This document shows positions 47,501-57,943 of a stretch of 64,000 bases of DNA, in pieces. The number at the start of each line of letters is the position of its first letter. Position 1 is the stretch's first letter. The notes below the pieces were generated by a model that worked only from the letters and a program-made list of their open reading frames with translations, ran no database searches and had not been told where the DNA came from. This stretch comes from Hydractinia symbiolongicarpus. Taxonomy: Eukaryota > Cnidaria > Hydrozoa > Anthoathecata > Hydractiniidae. A program made the translations under genes and the position numbers. The stretch spans positions 24,243,001-24,307,000 of the forward strand of contig NC_079885.1 in the NCBI RefSeq assembly GCF_029227915.1. The letters are read 5' to 3'.

Positions 47501-47916
47501 GGCGCTTTCTGGAAATAGTGGTCGAAAATTGAACCCCCTCTTAGAAAGCAGCATCCAAAAACGGCGGTGCTTCTTAGAAATAGGCGTCAAAATATATTTT
47601 TCGGCCACGCGTTTTAGAAAGCACGCATTCTACAAAGCATCGGTGCAAATATTTCCCGCCGGCGCTCAGAAATTATCAACCTCGTTCCCAGGGCATTTTG
47701 CCTTGTTGATAAGTTGATAGCGGCATTGTTGGCCACTCCGTAATAACGGCTCAGGGGCCACAGGACCCTGGGGACGAGGTTGAGAAATTATGTCTCTTTT
47801 TAGAAATAGGCGTCCCGTCCAGACAAAATGAGCAAAGTTGCGCCGACTCTTTCTAGAAAGAGGCGTCCAGACAAAATAAGCAAAGATGCGCCGACTTTTT
47901 CTAGAACGGAGTGTAT
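47500..47916. repeat. TTCTAGAAAGAGGCGTC-type minisatellite, left arm
   Basis: Variable units containing TTCTAGAAA plus GAGCAAAGTTGCGCC; inverted relatives lie at 50954-51110 and 53775-54060. The array is interrupted by a MITE at 47677-47782. It directly abuts the MULE-type element and may be part of its arms. Confidence 0.7.
47677..47782. mobile_element. 106-bp MITE with perfect 9-bp target duplication
   Basis: Starts CAACCTCGTTCCCAGGG and ends CCCTGGGGACGAGGTTG, near-perfect inverted repeats. AGAAATTAT flanks it on both sides (47668-47676, 47783-47791). If the leading A is chance, the duplication is 8 bp, as for hAT elements. Intact duplication implies a recent insertion. From memory, ends of this kind (CCTCGTCCCCAGGG) are abundant in cnidarian genomes. 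Confidence 0.88.
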
Positions 47917-48049
47917 ATTCTGCCGGTACCGGCGGAAATAGTAACACGCGTTAGTCGGACGGTACCGGCTGGTTAAGGAAGAAAATTATTCTGCCGGCAG
48001 TAAATTTCCCGCCAAATCGCGTACTTAACATCATTCAGACATAATCGTA

Positions 48050-50833
48050 ATGGCGGATGATGTTGATGGTGCATTTACTGTTGGTGAAAAGTTTGCGAGC
48101 TATAAGGATTTATGTAATAAATTAGAACGTTTTAAAGCATCACACTTCGTAGATTTATGGATTAATAAAAGCTTCTCAAGGGAGAGTAAAGAAAACACTA
48201 AATCCTGAGTTAAAATATTATGAGCTAAAACTGTCTTGTGTTCATGGTGGTCGTAAATTTCACTCAGAAAGTTCAGGAAAACGCTCCTCGCAGTAAGTAG
48301 ATATCAATAAGTTATTTATTTCTAGCTTTTTATTGAAAATAATTTCTGCATAGTATTAGTTTAGCAAGCTCTGTTCCTCTGTGTTCACCTAGCCTAGCTA
48401 GCTACTGTTCTTTTTTCTTTATTGCAGAACACTGAAGAATAACTGCCCATTTAGTATCAAGATTAGGGCATCTGCAGATGGCCAAACTTTAGAAGTAAAA
48501 GATATAGTTGATAAACATAATCATGAACTCAACCAGGTAACTGCTAGCTACACACAGTGGTACAATTTTTATGATAAACATCATTTACCTTTATGACGTT
48601 TCGCCACCCTGTTGTGGCGTATTTCAGAGATTAAACATTGCTGTACACTGACAATTACATATAAATGACTACTATATAATAAATACAATAAAATATTGAA
48701 ACCTAATAATATAATAATAATAATATAATAGTAACAATAATAAAGTGTTCAGTCATATATAACTTAAGACGTAAAAATAATGTACAAAGTCAACTTAAAA
48801 ATTGTTATGTTCGAAGGTATAGTTTAACGGAAAAATGGCATGGCTCTTGCCTTGCAGTTGCGGGTTCAATTCCTGCTGCCTTCATTTATTATCTGTATAT
48901 ACATAATAAAATTAAAAGTAATCTTTTTAATATAAATTTGATTTTTAATGTTAATGTTATAATGTAATACATTTAAATGGTATATTTTTCATAGAAGTTG
49001 TTCAACCACTTGCCAAAACAAAGGCGTCTCACAGACCAAAGCAAGGAAAAGGCTAAGTACCTGCTCTCGATGAATGTCAACAAAAAGTTATTGCAGCAGG
49101 AACTCTCGAGAGAATGTGGGAAAGTTGTAACACTCCGAGATATTTCCAACATCGCTGCAGAAAACAAAAGAGAAAAAACTCGTAACGACCTAAACTCAGT
49201 TGTAGATATTTTAACAAATAAATACGGTTGGTTTTACTTATTTATCAACTCTGTATTATGGGGCAGTTATTGTCTTCTTTGTTTCTCTTTTGGGTTTTTT
49301 TAGCCTTCATGCTTCTATTTTGAAAGAGAATTTCTAAAAATACAGAGGTTTAACTCTTGACTTACCAATTGATACTGTAAACATGATTGCAATAAAATTT
49401 TCACTTTGTAAACAATTTGTAAATCTACTGTAGGTTGCACTGTTAGCATTCATGCTGATGAAGAAAAAAATTTGATTGGGATTTTCTTTCAAGATGATTT
49501 CATGAAAATTGTAACGGCAGCATATGCTGAAATATTTTTCATTGATGCTACATATAAGTTGACAGAACTAAAAATTCCTGTTTATTTGTTGGTGGTTGAA
49601 GATTCCATGGGTGGAACCGAGGTTGCTGCTGTGGGGCTTCTTGTATCTGAAAATGAGGAGTCAATTACTTGGCTTTTAAACACTTTTAAAGAAAATAATA
49701 ATGGGTTAATTCCTCGCATCGTAATGGCCGACAAAGATCTGACATTGAGAAAGGTGGTTAAAGAAATTTTCCCCACCTGTAAACTATTGATTTGTTTATT
49801 TCACACACTACGTAGTTTTAAGCGTGAAATTTCTAACCAATCATTTAATTTACGAGAATGCCAACAAGTGGTATTAAAAGAACTTTTTCAGAAAATGTGT
49901 TACAGCAAAACGGAAAGTGAATATCGTGAACAATACGATCTATTTATGAAGGCTGCTCCAGAAATGGTTCAAAGCTACTTTACAGAGAATTGGCACGATA
50001 TAAAGAATGAGTGGGTTTTAGGTGATGTCCTTAATGTCAATAGCTTCCTAAATACGACTAACAATAGACTTGAGAGCTTAAATGGCAAACTCAAATCTGT
50101 CATTAAGTTGTACAGTCCGTTAGAAGACTTTATTGACGGTTTTTTCACGGTTTTGTACTCCTTAAGGAACGAACGAGATCACAAAGCTGCATCAACATTA
50201 CTCAAGCGCAAAGTAATACCATTTAATATTTCAACCCCTCAATACCAATATTCAAATTTGTTAACAAGTTACGCCTTAAATTTTGTGCTGAACCAATTAA
50301 AAGAAATGAAAAATGTCGGAAATGTTCATAAAGAGGGGACAGTTTTCAAAGTTCGTGGTGAAATGCATTTAAATGTCAACACAAATTCGTGCACATGCAG
50401 TTTTACAACCTCGATGCTGTTACCCTGTCGGCACATATTTGTTGTACGAGAACTTGAAGGTTTACCTCTTTTTGACGAAAGTTTATGCGCTGACCGGTGG
50501 ACTAATGATTTTCATAGAAAAACACATCGGATGTTTATATCAGAGCACCCATCTCCAGTCACACCAGTTCATGTATCCTTAAGAAAAGGCGAAAAGAAGG
50601 TATTGAATCTTAACGAGCGTTACCGCAATGTGCATCGGGTCTGCGAAGAAATAAAGACAATTGTGTCGAGTGAAGGTACGAAACGGTTTTTGGGAAAGAT
50701 GGATGTTCTAAAGAAACTTGTATGGTATTGGGACAATGACGTTGATGTACAATTGCTGGGAACAAGAGGTTCTGCCGGCAGACTAATATCTCTCTTTATT
50801 CTGCCGGTAGTTGATTACTGCCGGCAGAATTAA
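48050..50833 (+). pseudogene. MULE transposase with C-terminal SWIM finger (ZSWIM-like), frameshifted
   Basis: DDE-type transposase of the Mutator-like group. Exons 48050-48292, 48428-48536, 48995-49226, 49434-50833. Exon 1 starts MADDVDGAFTVGEKFASYKD; its frame must shift by one base near 48180 to reach LNPELKYYELKLSCVHGGRK, the conserved N-terminal zinc-binding block, after which all phases agree. Exon 2 gives NCPFSIKIRAS and HNHELN. Exon 4 holds the catalytic domain (FFIDATYKL, ADKD, CLFHTLRSFKREI, LESLNGKLKS) and a SWIM finger CTCSFTTSMLLPCRH. The frame then runs straight into the terminal palindromes (codons after about 50765), so the original C-terminus may be lost. With the frameshift it is probably inactive, unless a sequencing error is involved. 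Related host genes are ZSWIM1/3. Confidence 0.8.
48813..48883 (+). other. tRNA-like sequence (probable tRNA pseudogene)
   Basis: 71 bases with tRNA geometry: acceptor stem GAAGGTA/TGCCTTC (one G-T pair), D stem GTTT/AAAT with AACGGAA loop, T arm GCGGG-TTCAATT-CCTGC. The anticodon stem is poor: only GGCA/TGCC pairs, leaving a loop without U33. No CCA is encoded. It sits in an intron of the transposase gene. Likely a decayed tRNA or the head of a SINE. Confidence 0.4.
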
Positions 50834-50953
50834 TAGCCCCCTTTATTCTGCCGGTAGTTACTGCCGGCAGACTATCTCTCTTTATTCTGCCGGTAGTTGG
50901 TTACTGCCGGCAGAATAAACACCCCTACTTATTCTGCCGGTACCGGCAGAATA
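50771..50953. repeat. Array of CTGCCGGYA palindromes at the MULE right end
   Basis: Blocks of TTCTGCCGGTAGTT..ACTGCCGGCAGAA recur about four times, separated by short C/T-rich spacers (ATCTCTCTTTA, AGCCCCCTTTA, CACCCCTACTTA). Each block is an inverted repeat able to form a stem of 12 bp or more. The left end has only two such motifs. Confidence 0.9.
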
Positions 50954-51110
50954 TCCACGTCCTTTCTAGAAAGAGTCGTCCAGCCTAAATAATTGCCCCG
51001 TACTTTGCGCAGATGCCTTCCAGAAAGAGGCCATCCTGCTGCATTTTTGACTCGTAAATTTGCGTCGATGTTTTCTAGAAAGAGGTGTTCGGCCTAAATA
51101 ATTTGTCCTG
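50954..51110. repeat. CTAGAAAGAG minisatellite, degenerate copies right of the MULE
   Basis: Three units with TTCTAGAAAGAG or TTCCAGAAAGAGG, in inverse orientation to the left arm and more diverged. Confidence 0.65.
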
Positions 51111-52390
51111 TAAATTAGAAATTTCTAGGAAAACAACGTGTGGACGAAGCATGGTTGGCCAAGTTGATGGCTGGATGGAAAGAAAGACCTTATAGCAGCA
51201 GTGCAGGAAGCTGCAAGGATTCTCACTGACGCCACTAACGGTAATACAAATGAAAAAGAATCTTTCAATGATCTCGCGTGTGAAGATTATGTTTAAATAG
51301 CTAGCTAGATAGTTACCTAATTTTTTCCTTCTCTTTGGCAGCAAACTATTCTGTATTTTGTCTGTGTTCTATATATATAAAAATCAACTGTAGCTAGCTA
51401 TAGTTTTCTTTTTTTTCTAGAAAATCGATTTTGAAGCTAGCTAAAGTTTGGCAGTGCATGAGATGAGGAGGGACAAAACACTAAATTACTTTATTTTGCA
51501 GGGACTTTGATATTATTTTTTGGCTATTAGAGCAGCTTTGATTTTAAGAAGTTGTTTTCTAGGTTGTAAAACTTCAACAATGGCTAATAGTTATCTTTTT
51601 TTTTCTTGTTTTTCCTATTTTATACTTTTATTGTAAAGAGTAGCCATTTTTTATCCTACAGTTTTGCATTTTGCATCGTGTTCTGTAGCTAAGTAACTTA
51701 ATAATTATTTTTTATATTTAGTTAAGACTTTGGTGGGCTTTCTCAAGATTAAATTGTTAAAATCAAAGATGTTTATGCCTAGCTAGCTAGCTAATCTTCG
51801 CTTTATCGCAAGATTGGGTGCTAATATACAATTTATAAAGAAACATTAATAAATGATTGCTTTGTATATATTTAATGTATATAATAAATAACCTATTTAT
51901 GCACAACTTGAGATATTGTCTACTATCCTGATAAACTAAAATGTTGAAACAGTTGACTCTGAATGACGTTTTGTTTAATAAATGTCACATATTTGGCCTG
52001 AAAAACCTTTTTGACTCTTCGGACAGAATAATATTTTATCTATATTATCATTACTAACCTCAGAATCTAAAGTAATGTGTTTAATTAGTTAGGGAAATAC
52101 GTTTGAGCTGACATTATTACACTCTTTTTCTACTCTTCTCTTGGATACTCTAATTCTTTTTTCAATAACACGAATTTCTTTAGACATAACAAGAAGCCCT
52201 GGGGGCTCTAAGAATTTCCGCGCGCTACCAAAATATTTGATGAAAACCTGCTAATTCGTTGTGTTATTGTGCCAAACATTCGAAGGGGTTTGGTGAATGA
52301 ACCTCTGAAGATAAAGCACACCAGTGACATTATATCTTACAACAAACGCAAACAAAACGAAACGTGTCATAGTAAACTCACATTTTAAAA
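51111..52390. other. AT-rich region with one short unassigned frame
   Basis: On the plus strand about 51168-51296 an open frame reads KKDLIAAVQEAARILTDATN and stops 20 residues later; it looks coding in composition but has no ATG, no clear acceptor and no recognised family. CTAGCTAGCTAG tracts occur at 51300 and 51780. Otherwise nothing was found. Confidence 0.35.
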
Positions 52391-52394
52391 GAAA

Positions 52395-53420
52395 TTGCTA
52401 ACAAAAAATACAGCCTATCATTCATGGTTGAAAGTCTTGCGATTGAAACGCTTATGGTCTTAAACGGCATTAGTTGACAAAAAATCAAATTTTTGATGTG
52501 ACCATCATTTTCAGCATACATTTTTTATTAACTGTGTCAATTTTTGTCGAAAATAAAGCAGTTTTAATTTTTGGATAAATTTTGGCCTAATATGACATTT
52601 AAGGTGGGAAAAAAATTAAAATTTTGATGTCACAATTATGTTCAGCATACTTTTTTTGTTAACTTTGCCAATTTTTGTTGAAAATGAAGTAGTTTTAATT
52701 TTTGGACCAATTTTGGCCTAAAATGGCATTTAAGGTGGCAAAAAACAAAAATTTTGATGTAACCGTCATGTTCACCATACTTTTTTTGTTAATTGTGCCA
52801 AAATTTGTTAAAAATAAAGTAGTCTTAATTTTTGGACAAATTTTGGCCTAAAATGACATTTAGGTAACAAGAAATCAAAATTTTGATGTCACCATCATGT
52901 TCAGCATACTTTAATTGTTTATTGTGCCAAATTTTGTTAAAAATAAAGTAGATTTAATTTTTGGACCAATTTTGGTCTGAAATGACACTTAGGTGAGAAG
53001 AAATCAAAATTTTGATGTCACCATCAAGTTCAGTATACTTTATTTGTTAACTGTTCCAAATTTTGTTGAAAATAAAGTAGTTCTAATTTTTGGACCAATT
53101 TTGGCCTAAAATGACATTTAGGTGACAAAAATCAAAATTATTATGTCACCATTATGTTCAGCATACTTTTTTTGTTAACTGTGCCAAATTTTGTCGAAAA
53201 CAAATACCAATTTTAGCCTGAAGCGTCAATACTAGACTTCCCAGTAGTTAAGAAGCTTGGGTACGAAGTTTACATCTGTGACGGACCAACGTGAAATCCC
53301 AGGGTCGATTTTTTCTCAAAAAATGCTCCGAAAGAAAAAAACGACGGTTTTAAAGAATTTCCTACGCCTTCGGGCGCGGAAATTCAAAAATCCATCCATT
53401 CGTCAATATCCACAATTAGG
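52395..53420. repeat. Dispersed element with a six-copy 129-bp satellite
   Basis: TTCAGCATAC-type motifs at about 52511, 52642, 52772, 52901, 53030 and 53158 define a period of 128-131 bp. Each unit has AACTGTGCCAAATTTTG, TTGGACCAATTTTGGCCTAA and TTTTGATGTCACC. The array is preceded by ATACAGCCTATCATTCAT and followed by GGGTACGAAGTTTA and CCCAGGGTCGATTTTTTCTC, blocks shared with the copies at 15.6 and 42.0 kb. Confidence 0.92.
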
Positions 53421-53600
53421 GAAAAGTTTCACAAATTGTTGAACAGATTCATCCAGCTTTTTGTCATCAATATGTATGTATGTACTACTGACGGACAATC
53501 CAAATTGACGAAGACGTCCCTAAATTGCACTCTTACTTAATGAAACCATTTTTGATATCTTACATTTCAAGTTGAGATGTTGCGAGAAGGTGGCCGTCCT
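53400..53600 (-). pseudogene. Relic of an integrase-like transposase N-terminus
   Basis: Minus-strand reading gives KMVSLSKSAI, a stop, GRLRQFGLSVSSTYIHIDD, KKLDESVQQFVKLFPNCGY, a stop and RMDGFL, all in one frame. This resembles the helix-turn-helix and linker before the catalytic core in animal IS3EU/integrase-core transposases (RLxEFGLS, LD..V, FPxCGYRxMxG). No catalytic domain remains. The match is from memory of the family and moderately secure. Confidence 0.45.
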
Positions 53601-53774
53601 TGGTTTGAAGTGGCGTGCATGATATTGCGACTTTAAGGAATTTTTTTTTTCCTTTATCGATTTTATAACATTCTGGTCAATAATAAACAGCTCGTAGCAT
53701 GTACGTATAAGTTGAATCATATTATTGACTCTGTATCTCAAACTAAAAATGTCTAGAAATAAATTCTAGAAAGC

Positions 53775-54060
53775 ATCCGCACAAATTTACAGGGCAATTA
53801 TGCAGGATCGACGCCTCTTCCTAGAAAGAGTCAGCGCAACTTTGCTCATTTTGTTTGGACGCCTTTTCCTTAAAAGAGTCGGCGCAACTTTGCTCATTTT
53901 TCTCTAAACGCCACTTCCTAGAAAGAGTCAGCGCAACTTTGCTCATTTTGTCTGGACGCCTATTTCTAGAAAGAGTCGGCGCAACCTCGTTGACATTTTG
54001 TTGGACGCATTCTTCTAGGAAGAGTCGTTGTAATTGTTTTAATTTGTTAAACGCCTAGCT
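53775..54060. repeat. CTAGAAAGAGTCGGCGCAAC minisatellite, right cluster
   Basis: Five units of about 45 bp with TTCCTAGAAAGAGTC and GCGCAACTTTGCTCATTTTG then GGACGCC, in reverse orientation to those at 47810-47910. Together they bracket 47.5-54.06 kb. Confidence 0.88.
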
Positions 54061-55937
54061 TTGTGTGTTGTAGTACTTTCAATGAACGTCTGTTGGGTCT
54101 TTTTGTCGATAAAATATGAAGGAGGTGCTAGTTACGTTTACGTCGTGTGTCGGGACCACTTAGCCCGGTGCTAAATGAAGTTGTGGCTGGATCTTTGGGA
54201 ACCAGCGGATTTGAATCATGCGTGTTTGGAAAGCTAGCTAAAATGGCGGAAGAAATAAAAGTGGATCATAAAAGTGCCACTGTTTTTCTGATCTTTCTTG
54301 TTGGAATGAACCCTATAAGACCTAGTAAGAAAGCACACAGACTACATGTAAACATTCAGATCTTATATTTCAGATTGCAACTGTACATTTTAAGACATTG
54401 TCTTTAAAATCAGAGACATTTAAGCTAGCAATTATTAAATAAAATTGGAAATAACAAAGCAAATATAAAGCCACATTTTCTTGTGTGTTTCCCCATCGAA
54501 AGTGACTAAAAGGACCCTTGAACATATTACTGCAAAACCCATTAATCAAGACTTTAAAGAAAAAGAAGAAGAGTAAATACACCTTTACGATAATTCAGGA
54601 AAACTAACACTCCATCGCAGCTTATTTAGCGATCGGAGGAGGTAAACATCACACTTATAAGAGTTTATTAATGAGAAAACATGTTTTTTTGTGATAACTT
54701 TTCTTGCCACACCTTGTTTTTAATGCAAAGTACACATAAGTTGTATCTCATTATTATTAACGTTTCCTGAAAATTTGAAAGAAATTGATACAACAGAAGT
54801 TAAAAAATTGGAGAAAACACGCTTTCGTCTCTAACAAACTCTCATAAAAACACGATTTTTACCTCCTTTTTTTCTGATATTGTAAAACGATGGAGAGCCG
54901 TAGGAATGCATGTACAATTGATTATCGTAAAGGTGTATTATTATAACTAGCTAGAAATTTTATTTTGTGGATTATTATTAAATATTCCTTTTTGCCAGAA
55001 TAATAATAGAAGTAGTGCTAGGAATGCATTAGAGAGAGATGGGTTAAAAACAATGAGCTGCATGGACTCATTACCAAGATTAATACTCTTTTAAAACGCG
55101 TTTTGATACAAAATGAACACTTTACCAGATGGGTTGATCAATGCTGACAGAAGCCTGTGGCAAATTTTAATCTTATATAGCTAGTCCTTTTGCATCATAG
55201 GTCCTGCACAAAATTTACAATCAGGAAACAAGATGGTGACTGAGACAAATCTTTGTCCCTGACTAATATTTTGCAACTTTAACGTCAAATATCTTGCTAA
55301 CAAATCAAAACAAGTATAAAATATTATTTTCATAATTAGTACAATACTTTCAGTTGATTTTTTATATTTTTTTCTAAGTGGAAGGTAAGCTTTTAAGTAG
55401 GTAGCAAGCTAGCTATACAAAATATCTCAAGCCCCCAGAAGAGTGTCTTAAGCCAAAATTTTTATTCTTTCTCAGCTTAACGAATTCTTTTGCAAGTCTA
55501 TAATTTTAAACTTAGTCATTCTTCTAACAAGTGTTTTTTTTTTGATATTATATATATTAAAAAAACACTTGTTAGAAGAATGGTGTAGTTTTTCTAACAA
55601 CAGGATCTTCTGTTTTAAAAAGTATGACACAAAAAATATTTGGTTAGTGTCCCTTTGAAGGTCCAGAAGAGATTTGCTGAGTCATAAGGCAATAAAATGA
55701 AAAGGTGTTTCCTTTAAAAAAGGTTACATTATTTTGGGGACAATTAATTCGTTTGGCCAAAGTCAGCTTTAGCCATCATCTAGTTAAACTAATTTCCCGC
55801 AAATTGTAGGATCCCTTTTCTATTGTGTAGGATCCCCTTTCTATTGTGTAGGAAAGGGCATGTGTGCAAATAAGTAAAGGTGATTTTTAAAATAAGAATT
55901 TGCACATACGCATGAATATAAATTAAGTGGGAATTTA
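54061..55937. other. Intergenic region with a possible first exon and a hairpin
   Basis: 54243-54324 (+) could be a first exon: AAAATGG context, MAEEIKVDHKSATVFLIFLV, ending at a good donor (CCTA then GTAAGA); no following exon was recognised. The rest is AT-rich, apart from the hairpin at 55517-55582. Confidence 0.35.
55517..55582. repeat. Perfect long inverted repeat
   Basis: CATTCTTCTAACAAGTGT plus a T-run, an 18-20 base AT loop, then the exact complement ending GTTAGAAGAATG. The stem is about 23 bp with no mismatch. It could be a tiny MITE or a hairpin RNA precursor. Confidence 0.8.
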
Positions 55938-56285
55938 CCTGTAGTAGCTCAGTGGTTTTAACTCTTGTACTTTGTGCGAGAGACAGGGTTTGATTCCCCT
56001 TGGCAGCAATTCAATATAGGCGAGTGAATGTTACTGTAGCCGCGGGTTTACCCAATCCATGTAAGGAAAATTGGGGAGATGGCACAAAATATGGGCCGTT
56101 GGATGTTGGAGAAAGTTGTCTTGTGGAGTGCGGACCCTAATTGGGTCTGCGTAGCTCAAAATGTGCATTAAATACTCTAGAACTCCCCGTCAAAGCCCTC
56201 CTGGAAACAATAGACAGGGTATATCCATCATTATTTGTGAGGCTAGCCATTTTATATTTTCACATCTATCCATGTATCTAGTAAC
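55938..56285 (+). mobile_element. tRNA-derived SINE, intact copy
   Basis: Head with Pol III box A (TAGCTCAGTGG near 55945) and box B (GGTTTGATTCC near 55988), followed by a tRNA-unrelated body (CAATATAGGCGAGTGAATG, GGGCCGTTGG, GACAGGGTATATCC) and a tail with GAGGCTAGCCATTTTATATT. Same family as the split copy at 32248-32568. Confidence 0.8.
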
Positions 56286-56345
56286 AAGTTTTTAATGTAG
56301 AAATGTATATATTACAAACGTCTTTGAACTGTCTTTCTCCAGCTT

Positions 56346-57000
56346 CAGTAAAATCTGTATTAACGGCCACCTCTCTATAACAACCACCTGCTTATAACGA
56401 CCACTTTAAAATACACCCCTTCAATTTTGTAGTAGTTGAACCTGCTTATAGCGACCACCTCCCTAACACAACAAACGACCACAAACCAGTAGTTGCGTTT
56501 TTGTTTTCCTGGTATTTTTATTGTTTGGAACTCCCTTTATTCTGCACAATGTTCAATAAAGCTAACTCTATTGTTACTTACATGCTACATGATTACATTA
56601 TTTTTTTTTGATAAACTGCTCTTGTCTTACAAAATTATTTATCTTGCACAGTGCACTATATTTAATTGTAAAAATATTTACACGGTTGGCTAATATGCCA
56701 CCAAAGTAATAAAGTCAAAATAGGTTTTATTTAGAACTTATCAGATTTATGTCTGATAGTACTCCAATTTTTGTTTTTACTGCTTCTACACTAAGTAGTT
56801 GTCTGATGATACAGAACACAATATACACATATTTTCTAAGGGTGCCAGTGAGAAGAAACAAGTTGAGTTCATTGCATTAGATTCAACAATTGCAACGTCA
56901 AAAATCTGTCCTAGACGGCAAAAACTAGAGATGGCAGTTATAGACAGATTCTCTCTATAATGGCCATCTGTCTTAAACAACCAGTATTTTTGGTTCCTTT
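56346..57000. mobile_element. Possible pogo/Tc1-like element remnant
   Basis: CAGTAAAATCTGTATTAACG at 56346 is followed by repeated ATAACGACCACC motifs, as in pogo/Tigger termini. A partly inverted counterpart (CTCTCTATAATGGCCATCTG) lies at 56952. No transposase was recognised; the right boundary is uncertain. Confidence 0.4.
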
Positions 57001-57943
57001 TGGTTGTTATATTTAGGTGCTTGGAAATTAAAGACACGATTCCAACGGAGTAGTTAACAATCTTACTCGCTAAACAAACAAAATACAAGGCGAAGTTTAA
57101 GTAACAAATAACACATGTAACATGACATAAATATTAGGAAATAAACACTTACTAGAAATATAGTGGCGTGAGCCAAGCCAACTACAAGTGAGAGAAAACA
57201 GTTGAAAATGTAACTGAGATACAGGACAACTCCTGTGATATGCGAATATAAATTACTAATTCACTCAACAGCGAATGTATTCCTGAAGTTTATGTCCGAC
57301 CTTGTCGCTACATGCTGAAGACTGCTAGCACAGAAAAAGGATGTGCAAGATGTGCAAAACAAAACAGACTCAAGGGGAAAATTTAACTAAAAATAGTACC
57401 AAAATTACAATTATTCTTTTACATAATTAACACAGGACATCACAACACAAAACTAACGAATATAATGCATCTCGTACTCCACCGCAGAGCGAACTCTACA
57501 GCAGAGCACAAACGGGACAACACAAGGACAACACAAATTACATAACAAATATAAATTTCAATACGGCAGGAACATTATATACCAGTTTGACTGTGCATGT
57601 TTTTAACTTTTTATTCAGTAGCTAGAGTTTCCCTGGTCAAAAGCTGCCCATCCCTTTTTTTTCCATGATTGGGAATTGTACAAAGTCTCCAACAATTGGT
57701 TTCAAAACTATGGATATGCAATTTTACCAGTTCATTCAGAGAAATTAGCATTCTGTAAAATTTTGTGTCTTGATAGTTTTATGTAAGAAATTGTGTTGAG
57801 TATATATTATATGTACTGAAAATTTTTAATTATCACAAGACTAAATATTAAGAGAAGTGTTTTCTGACACTAGTGAAATTTTGTCTTTAACCGCATTTTA
57901 AATAGAATTAATATGTAAGTAAAAATTTACTTTAGTGTAAATA
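57001..57943. other. Intergenic region upstream of the DEAD-box gene
   Basis: AT-rich, without recognised exons. It ends with an acceptor-like AAATTTACTTTAG at 57935, about nine bases before the ATG of the helicase gene. Confidence 0.5.

Larger units (their letters stand above)
47917..50953 (+). mobile_element. MULE-type DNA transposon with palindromic TTCTGCCGG ends
   Basis: Both ends carry the palindrome ATTCTGCCGGTACCGGCRGA (47918 and 50930-50953). The interior encodes a MULE/ZSWIM-type transposase on the plus strand. No convincing target duplication was found immediately outside; instead both flanks continue as inverted CTAGAAAGAG minisatellite, so the true ends may lie further out, up to about 47500 and 51110 or even 54060. 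Confidence 0.75.

Noticed and set aside
56786..57088. 100-codon minus-strand frame near the pogo-like remnant
   Set aside because: No DDE motifs or family match; may be a chance frame in transposon debris.
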